Shown here: one piece after another, positions 43,899 through 52,310 of the stretch
Position numbering within the stretch: position 1 is the first letter of the stretch
How the letters are laid out: each line of letters starts with the position of its first letter
Assembly: GCA_902805545.1 (NCBI GenBank)
Contig: CADCTD010000070.1
Coordinates: forward strand, 1 to 64,000
Reading direction: 5' to 3'
Length of the DNA stretch: 64,000 nucleotides
Origin: an uncultured Craurococcus sp.
GTDB taxonomy: Bacteria; Pseudomonadota; Alphaproteobacteria; Acetobacterales; Acetobacteraceae
Notes under the pieces: model-generated
What the model was told of the DNA's origin: nothing
The model's input: the letters and a program-made list of their open reading frames with translations, nothing else
Database searches by the model: none
Program-made: the position numbers and the translations under genes

Positions 43899-44556
43899 TC
43901 TCCATCACCGCCTCGTCGACGATGCCGGCGCCGTCGCGGGCACCGAGCGCCTTGCCGTTCACCGTGACGGCGCCCTTGGCCGGCACGAGATAGGCCGCCC
44001 GCCCCGGCTCCAGCCCCTGGCGCAGGGTCTGCCCGGCCTTCAGGGTCGCCGCCAGCACGGCGCCGTCGACGTTCAGCGGCAGGGCGCCGCTGCCCGCATC
44101 CTGCGGACGGCCGCTGGCCAGCACCTCGAAGCCGGCCTCGCGCTGCTCCTTCGGGAACTGCTTGGCGCCCCAGTTGGGCTGCACGCCGCGGCGATCGGGG
44201 ATGATCCAGATCTGGAAGATCCTGGTCGTCTCCGGCTCCAGGTTGTACTCGCTGTGCACCACGCCGGTGCCGGCCGACATGATCTGCACGTCGCCCGCCT
44301 CGGTGCGCCCTTCGTTCCCCATGTTGTCGCGGTGGGTGATGGCCCCCTCGCGCACATAGGTGACGATCTCCATGTCGCGGTGCGGGTGCGGGTCGAAGCC
44401 GGTGCCGGCAGCGATCTCGTCGTCGTTCCAGACCCGCAGCTTGCCCCAGTTCATCCGCGCCGGGTCGTGGTAGCCGGCGAAGGAGAAGTGGTGGCGTGCC
44501 TTCAACCAGCCGTGATTGGCACCGCCGAGGGTGCCGAAAGGACGGATGTCGATCAT
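43846..44556 (-). CDS. pirin-family bicupin protein
   Basis: A 236-residue two-cupin protein. The metal-binding N-terminal cupin shows GFDPHPHRDMEIVTYVREG, ITHRDNMGNEG and GTGVVHSEYN, i.e. the His-His-His-Glu ligand pattern of pirins, several of which have quercetin 2,3-dioxygenase activity. The ATG at 44554-44556 is where the family sequence (MIDIRPFGTLGGANHGWLKA) begins. Monocistronic; 3' end overlaps the lipase-like gene tail to tail. Confidence 0.9.
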   Translation of the reverse strand: MIDIRPFGTLGGANHGWLKARHHFSFAGYHDPARMNWGKLRVWNDDEIAAGTGFDPHPHRDMEIVTYVREGAITHRDNMGNEGRTEAGDVQIMSAGTGVVHSEYNLEPETTRIFQIWIIPDRRGVQPNWGAKQFPKEQREAGFEVLASGRPQDAGSGALPLNVDGAVLAATLKAGQTLRQGLEPGRAAYLVPAKGAVTVNGKALGARDGAGIVDEAVMEITASEDAELVLVEVAAE

Positions 44557-44890
44557 CTGTGTCACTCCTTGCGGGAGGCGCCGACCCTGTCGGGCCGGCC
44601 GGGATGCGCAGGAGATAGGCGCTTTTCGGCCGATATGCCCATCACCGGCGCCCATCGGCCTCATTCACCGCCGCCATGGGTGCATTGCCTGGGTTTAAGC
44701 CTTGCCTCATCTTCCGTAGAGGCCAGGTCGCCCAGACTGTTCCCCGTCGTCCTGAGGAACTGCTGCCCCGGCATCAGGCAAACGGACGGGCGACATCGGG
44801 CGGCGGCTATTTCCCGGCAGGCCGTTGCCAGACTGGCAGCCCGTCACGGGCAGCCATCGGGCCGGCCGGACCTCCGGCCGGCCCGTTCCT
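44557..44890 (-). other. intergenic region between the pirin gene and the Hyf-like operon
   Basis: A 334-base gap. The left part must contain the pirin promoter (no clear boxes by eye); the right end holds the strong GC hairpin at 44859-44884 following the last gene of the Hyf-like operon. The short open frames inside it have no protein character. No RNA gene is evident. Confidence 0.5.
44859..44884 (-). terminator. strong GC hairpin after the Hyf-like operon
   Basis: A perfect 12-bp inverted repeat, GGGCCGGCCGGA (44859-44870) and TCCGGCCGGCCC (44873-44884), with a 2-base centre, lies seven bases beyond the last stop of the operon (44891). On the minus strand no T-run follows, so a Rho-independent role is plausible but not certain; RNA 3'-end stabilisation is the alternative. 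Confidence 0.5.
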
Positions 44891-45436
44891 TTATCCCGTG
44901 CGCTGCGCCTCCAGCAGCGCCAGCATCCCCTCCAGCAGCTGCGCTGGCGTCGGCGGGCAGCCGGGGATGAGCAGGTCGATGGGCAGCGCGGCATCGATCC
45001 CGCCTTCGATCGCATAGCTGCCCTTGAAGACGCCGCCATCCACGGCGCAATCCCCGGCCGCCACCACCCATTTCGGCTCCGGCGTGCATTCGGCCGTGCG
45101 CAGCAGCGCCTCGCGCATGTTGCGCGTCAGCGGGCCGGTGACGAGCAGCACATCGGCATGGCGCGGGCTGGCGACGAAGCGGAGGCCGAAGCGCTCCAGG
45201 TCATGCACCACGTTCTGCATGGCGCTGATCTCGAGCTCGCAGCCATTGCAGGAGCCGGCATCCACCTGCCGGATGGCGAGGCTGCGCCCGAGCCGCGCCT
45301 GCGAGGCCGCCTCCAGCCGGGCGACGAGGGCCTGCACCACCTCCTCCGGCGGCACCGGCGGCGCGTCGGTCAGCGGCGGCGAGACCAGCGCCTGGGCCAG
45401 CCGCGGCCACAACAGGCGGCGCCAGCCCTCCTTCAC
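44891..45436 (-). CDS. hyfI: HyfI/NuoB-like Fe-S subunit of an energy-converting complex
   Basis: A 181-residue small subunit related to hydrogenase-4 HyfI and complex I NuoB. The [4Fe-4S] ligands are kept: C63 and C66 (GSCNGCELEI), C130 (AAGDCAVDGG) and C160 (LIPGCPPTPAQLLEG). Residues ISAMQNVVHDLERFGLRFV and DVLLVTGPLTRNMREAL match the family. GTG start overlapping the large-subunit stop (GTGA). Last gene of the six-gene operon. It should hold the cluster nearest the site that in hydrogenases contains nickel. Confidence 0.88.
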   Translation of the reverse strand: MKEGWRRLLWPRLAQALVSPPLTDAPPVPPEEVVQALVARLEAASQARLGRSLAIRQVDAGSCNGCELEISAMQNVVHDLERFGLRFVASPRHADVLLVTGPLTRNMREALLRTAECTPEPKWVVAAGDCAVDGGVFKGSYAIEGGIDAALPIDLLIPGCPPTPAQLLEGMLALLEAQRTG

Positions 45437-46935
45437 AGGTCGACCCCGCTGTAGGAGGCGTTGATGCTTTTGTTGATCAGCGGGAAGTCGGCCACGATGT
45501 TCCCCTCGATCGCCGCCTCGAGCAGCGGCCAGAGCAGCCAGGACGGATCGCGCGGGAAGACGGCGCGCACCAGCCCGCCATCGTCGAGCGCCACCCAATG
45601 GAGGCAATCGCCGCGAAAGCCCTCGACGAGGCCCAGCCCCTCCCCGCCCCGCTGCGGCAGCGGCAGGGCGAGCTCGCCCGGCGGCAAGGACCCCATCAGC
45701 CCGCGCGCGAGGCGGATCGAATGCTGCATCTCCGCCATGCGGAGGCGGGCCCTGGCATCGACATCGCCTGCGGCCAGCACCGCCGGCTCGGCCGGCGGGT
45801 AGGGTGCATAGCCCGGCCGGTGCCGCGCATCGACGGCGCGGCCGGAGGCGCGGCCCACCACCCCGCCGGCGGCGAAGCGCCGCACGAGCGAGGATGCGAT
45901 CACCCCGGTGCCGACCATGCGGTCGGCGAGGCTGGCGTGCCCGTCATAGACGGAATCGAGCCGCGGCAGCTCCGCCTCCACCGCATCGAGCGCGGCGCCG
46001 ATGGCGGCCACCCCGGCCGGCGTCAGGTCGTCGGTGACGCCGCCGGGCACGACGCGATCCATCATCAACCGGTGGCCGAAGGCGGCTGAGGCGGCCCGCA
46101 GCACCGCCTCGCGCAGCGCGCCGGCGCGGGCATGCAGCCAGGCGAAGGCCGCGTCGTTGCAGAGGGCACCCCAATCGTTCAGGTGGTTGTGCAGCCGCTC
46201 CAGCTCCGCCATCAGCGCCCTGAGGGCCAGCGCCCGGGGCGAGGGCTCGAGGCCGAGCGCCGCCTCCACCCCTTGGGCGAAGGCCCAGCTGTGCGCGACC
46301 GTTGAGTCGCCCGAGAGCCGGGCGGCGAAACGCGCCGCGACCCGCGCCGGCTTGCCGAGCATCAGCCCGATATGCCCCTTGTGCAGGTAGCCGAGCCGCG
46401 CCTCCAGCCGCACCACCGCCTCACCCTGGACATGGAAGCGGAAATGCCCCGGCTCAATCACCCCGGCATGGACCGGCCCGACCGGGATGTGGTGGATGCC
46501 CTCGCCCTCGACGGACAAAAAGACGGGCTGCGGCGGCGGCATCGCATTCGGCGCCGGCCGGGCCGCCAGCGGGCCGAGCACCGGCCAGCGCCCATGGTCG
46601 AGCCAGGGCCGCTGGTCGACCCCGCCCTCGGCGACCAGGCCCCAGAGGTCGCGGATCATCCGCTCGAAAAGCACCGCGCCCGGCCGCACCGGGGACAGGG
46701 CGCCATAGCGCCCCTCCGGCACGGCGCAGGAGGCGATGAGGATCGCTTCCTCCACCATCAACGCCGCATGCACCTGCGCCGGATCGGCCCAGAGGCCGAG
46801 CAGCGCAACGCCATCCGCCTGGCCGATCTCCGCGACCAGCGCCGCCCATTGCCCGCGGTCGAGCAGGTAGCGCTGATGCGGCCGGCAGCCCTGCTCCTGC
46901 CCGTGGCGGACCAGCCGCAGCAATGCCTCGCTCAT
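45433..46935 (-). CDS. hyfG: HyfG/NuoCD-like large subunit lacking nickel ligands
   Basis: A 500-residue fusion of a NuoC-like N-terminal domain (about 1-120) and a NuoD/HycE-like catalytic domain (about 130-500; start of the latter HHIPVGPVHAGVIEPGHFRF). Hydrogenase large subunits bind Ni-Fe with two Cys in RxCGxC and two in DPCxxC. Here these read RLSGDS (S208, S211) and NASYSG (S494, G497), so all four cysteines are gone while surrounding sequence is conserved. The protein therefore cannot be a NiFe hydrogenase and fits the Ehr group. Coupled to its neighbours by 4-base overlaps. Confidence 0.9.
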   Translation of the reverse strand: MSEALLRLVRHGQEQGCRPHQRYLLDRGQWAALVAEIGQADGVALLGLWADPAQVHAALMVEEAILIASCAVPEGRYGALSPVRPGAVLFERMIRDLWGLVAEGGVDQRPWLDHGRWPVLGPLAARPAPNAMPPPQPVFLSVEGEGIHHIPVGPVHAGVIEPGHFRFHVQGEAVVRLEARLGYLHKGHIGLMLGKPARVAARFAARLSGDSTVAHSWAFAQGVEAALGLEPSPRALALRALMAELERLHNHLNDWGALCNDAAFAWLHARAGALREAVLRAASAAFGHRLMMDRVVPGGVTDDLTPAGVAAIGAALDAVEAELPRLDSVYDGHASLADRMVGTGVIASSLVRRFAAGGVVGRASGRAVDARHRPGYAPYPPAEPAVLAAGDVDARARLRMAEMQHSIRLARGLMGSLPPGELALPLPQRGGEGLGLVEGFRGDCLHWVALDDGGLVRAVFPRDPSWLLWPLLEAAIEGNIVADFPLINKSINASYSGVDL

Positions 46936-48359
46936 CCCGCCACCCCCGCCGCCTCGCCGAGCAGCGCCCGCAGCGGCCCCGGCAGCGCCACGCCGAGCAG
47001 CAGCGCCAGCACGAGATGCGCCCAGATCGGCCCGAGGCTCGTCCAGTCCGCCGGACCGGCGGCGGGCCCGGTTGGCGGGTCGCCGAGGCAGAGCGCCTGG
47101 AGCACCCGTACCTTCGCCGCCACCGCCGCCAGGAGGCCGAGGCCGAGCGGGAGGATCGCCCAGGGGTGCCGCGCCGCCGCCTCCGTCACCAGCAGGTATT
47201 CGCTGGCGAAGAGGGCGAAGGGCGGCAGCCCCGCCACCGCCGCGATGCCGATGGCGAGCGCCCAGCCGAGCGCGGGCGCGGCGATGCAGAGCCCGCCGAG
47301 ATCGGCGATCCGCTGCGAGCCGCGCAGCCGCACCGCCGCGCCGATGCCGAAGAAGACCGCCGACTTCGCCAGCGAATGCCCGAGCATGTGCAGCAGCCCC
47401 GCCAGGTTCCCCGCCGCGCCGCCGAGGCCGAAGCCGGTGGCGGCGAGGCCCATGTGCAGGATGCTGCTCCAGGCGAAGAAGCGCCGCGCATCCCGCCGCC
47501 GCCAGAGCGCGAAGGCGGCGACGAGGACGGAGGCGAGGCCGAAGGCGAGCAGCAGCGCCCCCGGCGGCACGGTTTCCGGATGCGCGCCGACGATCGCCTT
47601 CGCCCGCAGCACGGCCAGCATCGCCGCGTTCAGCAGCAGGCCGGAGAGCACGGCGGAGATGGCGACCGGCCCCTCGGCCTCGGCATCCGGCAGCCAGGAA
47701 TGCAGCGGGACCAGGCCGGCCTTGGTGCCGTAACCGACCAGGAGGAAGACGAAGGCGAGGTTCAGCACGCCCGGGTCGCAGCGCGCCGCGACCGCGCGCA
47801 GCGCCGCCCAGGACAGCCCCTCCCCCGCGCCGATCACCGGCTGCGCCGCGAGATGCAGGATGATGGTGCCGAGCAGGGCGAGCGCGATGCCGACGCCGCA
47901 GAGGATGAAGAACTTCCACGCCGCCTCGATCGCGGCCGGCGTGCCGTGCAGCCCGACCATCAGCACGCTGGCAAGCGTCGCCACCTCGATCGCCACCCAC
48001 ATCACGCCGAGATTGTCGGCAAGCAGCGCGAGGGCCTGCGCGCCCATGAAGAGCTGGAAGGCGACATGGAAGGCACGCAGGCGGCGCGGGTCCAGCCCCT
48101 CGGCCGCGATGGCGCCGAGCGAATAGATGGCCGTCGTCAGCCCGATGAGGAAGGCGAGCAGCAGCAGCGGCAGGTTCAGCGCATCGAGCCTTGTCCAGCC
48201 CGTCACCCCCTGCGGCGCCGCGAGCAGGGCGAGGGCCAGCAGGAAGGAAAGCGCAGAGATGCCGCAGTTCGTGAGGGCCGCGACCCGCTCCCGCGGCAGG
48301 AAGGCGAGCACCGCCGCCCCCGCCCAGGGCAGCAGGACGAGCAGCCAGGGGAGCGGCAT
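46932..48359 (-). CDS. hyfF: HyfF-like antiporter-type membrane subunit
   Basis: A 475-residue polytopic protein of the NuoL/M/N-MrpD family with about 14 helices. Ion-channel residues are retained: Glu in MWVAIEVATLAS, Lys in GYGTKAGLVPLHSWLPDA, and His/Lys in LHMLGHSLAKSAVFF. It should form one proton (or sodium) pathway of the complex. Start ATG at 48359; ATGA overlap with the HyfE-like gene and with the large subunit gene. Confidence 0.9.
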   Translation of the reverse strand: MPLPWLLVLLPWAGAAVLAFLPRERVAALTNCGISALSFLLALALLAAPQGVTGWTRLDALNLPLLLLAFLIGLTTAIYSLGAIAAEGLDPRRLRAFHVAFQLFMGAQALALLADNLGVMWVAIEVATLASVLMVGLHGTPAAIEAAWKFFILCGVGIALALLGTIILHLAAQPVIGAGEGLSWAALRAVAARCDPGVLNLAFVFLLVGYGTKAGLVPLHSWLPDAEAEGPVAISAVLSGLLLNAAMLAVLRAKAIVGAHPETVPPGALLLAFGLASVLVAAFALWRRRDARRFFAWSSILHMGLAATGFGLGGAAGNLAGLLHMLGHSLAKSAVFFGIGAAVRLRGSQRIADLGGLCIAAPALGWALAIGIAAVAGLPPFALFASEYLLVTEAAARHPWAILPLGLGLLAAVAAKVRVLQALCLGDPPTGPAAGPADWTSLGPIWAHLVLALLLGVALPGPLRALLGEAAGVAG

Positions 48360-49027
48360 CACTCGCCCTCCCCGCGATGCGGGTGCAGCAGGGCGATGTC
48401 GAGGCTGTCGAGCCGTTCCCGCATCTGGAAGACGAAGACGCCGGCGACGACCAGCACCAGCATCACCAGCGCGGCGGTCGAGAGCTCGACCACCAGCGGC
48501 ATGCCGGCGACGCCGATGGCGGCCAGCACCAGCCCGTTCTCGAGGCTCATCAGCCCGACGACCTGGAGGATGGCGTTGCGCCGGGTGATCATCATCAGCA
48601 TGCCGAGCAGCACGACGGAGAGGGCGATGGCCAGGTCCTCCCGCGCCAGGGCCTGCGCGCCGGTGGTGATCGGCAGCGCCACGGCGACGGCGAGCGCCAC
48701 CAGAGCCACCCCGGCGATGAGGCTCGGCCCGATGCCGAGCGCCGCATCCACCCCCCGCGCGAGGGCGAGCCGCCGGATCATCCAGTGCAGGGCGAGCGGG
48801 ATGAAGCCCGCCTTCGCCACCGCCGCGACCAACGCGGTGAGGTAGAGCTGCGGCGCCCCCTGCACCCACCCTTGCCAGGCCGCCGCCAGCGCCAGCACGG
48901 CCCCCTGCGCCGCCAGCACGCTCACCACCGCCGCGACCCGCCGCTGGTAGAGCAGCATGAAGGAGAGCAGCAGCATCCCGCCGCCGAGCAGGTGCGCCAC
49001 GTCATAGGGGAGCTGGCCGAAGCCCAT
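48359..49027 (-). CDS. hyfE: HyfE-like membrane subunit (NuoK-related)
   Basis: A 222-residue membrane protein with about six to seven helices, as in hydrogenase-4 component E, whose C-terminal half resembles NuoK. RRNAILQVVGLMSLENGLVL contains the conserved buried Glu of NuoK-type subunits (MSLEN). It ends with a charged cytosolic tail (HPHRGEGE). Start at 49027 shares one base with the stop of the HyfC-like gene upstream. Confidence 0.88.
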   Translation of the reverse strand: MGFGQLPYDVAHLLGGGMLLLSFMLLYQRRVAAVVSVLAAQGAVLALAAAWQGWVQGAPQLYLTALVAAVAKAGFIPLALHWMIRRLALARGVDAALGIGPSLIAGVALVALAVAVALPITTGAQALAREDLAIALSVVLLGMLMMITRRNAILQVVGLMSLENGLVLAAIGVAGMPLVVELSTAALVMLVLVVAGVFVFQMRERLDSLDIALLHPHRGEGE

Positions 49028-49986
49028 CAGGCGAACCCCGTCGAGACGAAGAGCAGCGCCGCCGCCAGCAGGGCCAGCAGCAGCGCCGCGCCGAGGAATT
49101 CCGGCACGCGGAAGACCCGCATCTTGGCGATCGCACCCTCGAAGACGGCGAGCGCCAGGCAGAGTCCGCCCATCTTCGCGCCCCAGGCCAGGAGGCCGGT
49201 CAGCCAGGCGAATGGCCCGCTCCCCGCCGGCGCCGTGCCGAAGGGGAGGAAGATCGCGGCGACGAGCGCCAGCCAGAGGGTCAGCTTGAGTGCCGCCTGC
49301 AGCTCCCACAGGGCGAGGTGGCGGCCGGAGGCTTCCAGCAGCATCGCCTCATGCACCATGGTGAGCTCGAGATGCGTCGCCGGGTTGTCGACGGGGATGC
49401 GGGCATTCTCCGCCAGCGCCACCGCCACCATCGCCACCGCGGCCAGGCCGAGCGAGACCCGGAGGCCGAGCGCCCCATCGCGGAAGACGGCGCCGATCTG
49501 GTCGAGATTGGTGCTGCCGGCCAGGATGGCGAAGCTCAGCGCCGAGACCAGCAGCGCCGGCTCGGCGAAGACGGCGAAGCTCATCTCCCGCGCCGCGCCG
49601 AGCCCGCCGAAGGCGGTGCCCGCATCCATGCCGGCCAGCGCCAGGGCCATCCGCGCCAGCGCCAGGAGCCCCGCGACCAGCACCAGGTCGGCGGCCGGGG
49701 CGAAGGCCATCCCATGCGCGAACCCCGGCACCAGCGCCGCGGCGACCAGCGTGGCGGCGAGCGCCAGGTAGGGCGCCGCCTCGCTGACCAGCGAGGCATT
49801 CTCGGCCAGCAGCGGGCGCTTGGCGCACAGCTTGGCGAGGTCGCGGAAGGGCTGCAGCGGGGAGGCGCCGCGCCGCCCCTGCATCCGCGCCTTCAGCCAG
49901 CGGATGACGCCGACCACCAGCGGCGCCGCCGCCAGCATCAGCGTGACATGCAGCGCCTGGGTGAGGACCGCGCCGAGGACGAGCAC
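49027..49986 (-). CDS. hyfC: HyfC/NuoH-like membrane subunit
   Basis: A 319-residue subunit of the NuoH/HycD family, which anchors the hydrophilic arm and connects it to the membrane domain. The conserved loops are seen at RWLKARMQGRRGASPLQPFR and AENARIPVDNPATHLELTMV followed by HEAMLLEASGRHLALWE. The GTG start at 49984-49986 lies directly after a TAG; there is no strong ribosome site. The 126-base gap to the HyfB-like gene contains GC-rich inverted repeats but no gene. Confidence 0.88.
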   Translation of the reverse strand: MLVLGAVLTQALHVTLMLAAAPLVVGVIRWLKARMQGRRGASPLQPFRDLAKLCAKRPLLAENASLVSEAAPYLALAATLVAAALVPGFAHGMAFAPAADLVLVAGLLALARMALALAGMDAGTAFGGLGAAREMSFAVFAEPALLVSALSFAILAGSTNLDQIGAVFRDGALGLRVSLGLAAVAMVAVALAENARIPVDNPATHLELTMVHEAMLLEASGRHLALWELQAALKLTLWLALVAAIFLPFGTAPAGSGPFAWLTGLLAWGAKMGGLCLALAVFEGAIAKMRVFRVPEFLGAALLLALLAAALLFVSTGFA

Positions 49987-50112
49987 CTAGGGCCTGCCCG
50001 CACAGGGGCGCGGCGCGTCCCGGCGGGCGCTGTCCGTCATGGCGGCGCCCGCGTCCCTGCGATGCCGGGCAGCCTCTCGCCGATACATCTTCCCTCCCGT
50101 CACGGACACGCC

Positions 50113-52119
50113 CTAGCGCCTCTCCAACCAGGCCAGCAGCGCCAGCAGGCCGACCAGCGTGGCGAAGCCGAGCGAGAGCGAGCCGCGCAGGGTGAGGCCG
50201 CGCAGCCGCTCCACCTGCCCGGCGATCGCATCCCCCAGCCGCGCCGCCGGCACCGGCAGGGCGAGGGCGGCACGGTCCTCGAAGCCGGAGGCCAGCCGCG
50301 CCGGGCGAGGATCGGCGGGGGGCGGCATCGTCACCGCCTCGCGCGCCGCGAGCAGGGTGCCGCCCAGCATCCGCCGCAGCGGCTGGGCCATGCCGGCGGC
50401 GGAGGGCTGGCTCAGCGGATCGCCGAAGACGAATTCCGGCGGCGGGTCGATGAAGCCGCCATTCCAGGCCGGGCCGCGCTCCGCCGTCGCCGGCGAGCGC
50501 CGCCGCACCGCCAGCCAGAGCAGGGCCAGGGCAAGGCCGAGCAGCAGGATGACGACCAGCGGCGCATAGGCCGAATGCCCCTCCCCCGCGCCGATCGCCA
50601 ACCCGACCACGGGCGGCATCGCCGCCGGGCCGACCAGCACGCGGATGCCGGGCGCGGCGAGGGCGAGCGCCAGCCCGGGGAAGAGTCCGATCAGCAGGGT
50701 CAGCACCGCCGGCACCGCCATCCCGGCCAGTTCGAAGCGATTGGCCTCGCGGGCCCCCGCCCCGCGCGGGCTGCGCGGCCGGCCGAGGAAGGCGAGGCCG
50801 AAGAGGCGCAGCATCGCCGCCGCCGCCAGCGCCGCGGCCATGGCGGCGAGGGCCAGCGCCGCGGCCGCCGCGACCTGCAGCCCGATCTCGCCCAGCCGCC
50901 AGCCGCCGAGCAGCGCCTGCAGCAGCAGCCATTCGCTGGCGAAGCCGGAGAGCGGCGGCAGCGCAGCCGCGGCGCCGATCCCGACCAGCGCGGCCACCGC
51001 CGTCCGCGGCATGGCGTGGATCAGCCCGCCCAACCGGTCCAGCCGCCGGCTGCCCGCCGCGTGCTGCACCGCGCCGGCAACGAGGAAGAGCAGCGTCTTG
51101 AACAGCCCATGCGCCATGGCGTGCAGCAGCGCCGCCCCGGCGGCCAGCGCCGCCATCGGCCCGAGATCCGCCGCCCGGAACAGCAGGGCGAGGCCGAGCG
51201 CCATCGTCACCAGCCCGACATTCTCGATCGTCGAGCAGGCGAGCGCCGCCTTGGCATCCTCCTCCAGATTGGCCCGGAGCGCCCCGAGCAAGGCGGAGGC
51301 CGCGCCCGCCGCCAGCAGCGGCACCCCCCACCAGCCCGGCTGCAGCGGCCCGCAAAGGTCGAGCAGCAGCCGCGCCAGGACATAGAGCGCGACCTTGGTC
51401 ATCGCCCCCGACATCAGCGCCGAGACCGGCGAGGGCGCCGCCGGATGGGCGAGCGGCAGCCAGAGGTGCAGCGGCACCAGGCCTGCCTTCGCCCCGGCGC
51501 CCACCAGGCCAAGGGCCAGCACGGCGATGGCCCGCCAGCCCTCCGGCGGCGCCGCGCGGATGGCGGCGAAATCGAGCGCTCCGAGCAGGCCGAAGGCCGG
51601 CACCAGGCAAATCCCCGCAAGCGCCGCGAAGACGAGATAGAGCCGAGCCGCCTCGCGGTTGCCCGCCTCCCGATGATCGAGTGCGACCAGCACCCAGGAG
51701 GCGAGCGACATCAGCTCGAAGCCGAGGATCAGGGTAAAGCCGTCCGCCGCCAGCACGGCGAGCACCATCCCGCCGAGAAAGAGCGGCCAGGCGACCAGCC
51801 CCCGTGCCGGGCCGCCGAGGGCGAAAAGCGAGGCCGCCATCCCGGTGAGCCCCAGCAGCAGCAGGAACCAGGCCGAAAGTCCGTCGAGCGCGAGGCGCAT
51901 CCCGCCCCAGGCCGGGCCGAAGGGCAACGCCAGCACCCCCTCCGGGAGGCCGAAGGCAAGCGCGCCACCCGCCAGCAGCGCGATGCCGGCCGAGACCAGT
52001 GCGCTGCCCCCCAGCACCACCGGCCCGGCCCAATGCCCGGCCCAACGCCCGGTCGGTACCAGGGCGGCCAGGGCCAGCAGGCCGAGAAGGGCAAGGCCGA
52101 GGGCGATCGCCGTCAGCAC
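50113..52119 (-). CDS. hyfB: HyfB-like antiporter-type membrane subunit
   Basis: A 668-residue NuoL-type protein with about 16 helices, first gene of the operon. Channel residues: Glu in LILGFELMSLASWVLVAL, Lys in VGAGAKAGLVPLHLWLPLAH, Lys in SALMSGAMTKVALYVLAR, and His/Lys in HAMAHGLFKTLLFL. A soluble C-terminal stretch (about 540-640) precedes the final helix, as in HyfB. GTG start at 52117-52119. Divergent from the TRAP transporter operon; the 191-base gap between them should hold both promoters. Confidence 0.9.
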   Translation of the reverse strand: MLTAIALGLALLGLLALAALVPTGRWAGHWAGPVVLGGSALVSAGIALLAGGALAFGLPEGVLALPFGPAWGGMRLALDGLSAWFLLLLGLTGMAASLFALGGPARGLVAWPLFLGGMVLAVLAADGFTLILGFELMSLASWVLVALDHREAGNREAARLYLVFAALAGICLVPAFGLLGALDFAAIRAAPPEGWRAIAVLALGLVGAGAKAGLVPLHLWLPLAHPAAPSPVSALMSGAMTKVALYVLARLLLDLCGPLQPGWWGVPLLAAGAASALLGALRANLEEDAKAALACSTIENVGLVTMALGLALLFRAADLGPMAALAAGAALLHAMAHGLFKTLLFLVAGAVQHAAGSRRLDRLGGLIHAMPRTAVAALVGIGAAAALPPLSGFASEWLLLQALLGGWRLGEIGLQVAAAAALALAAMAAALAAAAMLRLFGLAFLGRPRSPRGAGAREANRFELAGMAVPAVLTLLIGLFPGLALALAAPGIRVLVGPAAMPPVVGLAIGAGEGHSAYAPLVVILLLGLALALLWLAVRRRSPATAERGPAWNGGFIDPPPEFVFGDPLSQPSAAGMAQPLRRMLGGTLLAAREAVTMPPPADPRPARLASGFEDRAALALPVPAARLGDAIAGQVERLRGLTLRGSLSLGFATLVGLLALLAWLERR

Positions 52120-52310
52120 AGGGAGCAGGACGAGGCTGGCACGGCCGTCAGTCTAGCGCGGCCTCGCGACCGGCGCGAAGCGCCGTTTCGGCCGGCGGCG
52201 TCCAGGCGTCCGAAATTCACGCCTTAACTTCCTTGCAACGACAGGATAGAGACGCGCCGGGCGTCGACGGCGCCACGTTCAGGCCTCGTCCCGGAGAACA
52301 GGAACAAACC

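Noticed and set aside
45433-46935. Annotation of the large subunit as a functional NiFe hydrogenase or respiratory complex I NuoD
   Set aside because: All four nickel cysteines are absent, and the operon lacks nuoE/F/G/I and the remaining complex I genes.
49987-50112. A missing small subunit gene between the HyfB-like and HyfC-like genes
   Set aside because: The 126 bases are GC-rich with inverted repeats, and no frame gives a membrane or ferredoxin-like sequence.
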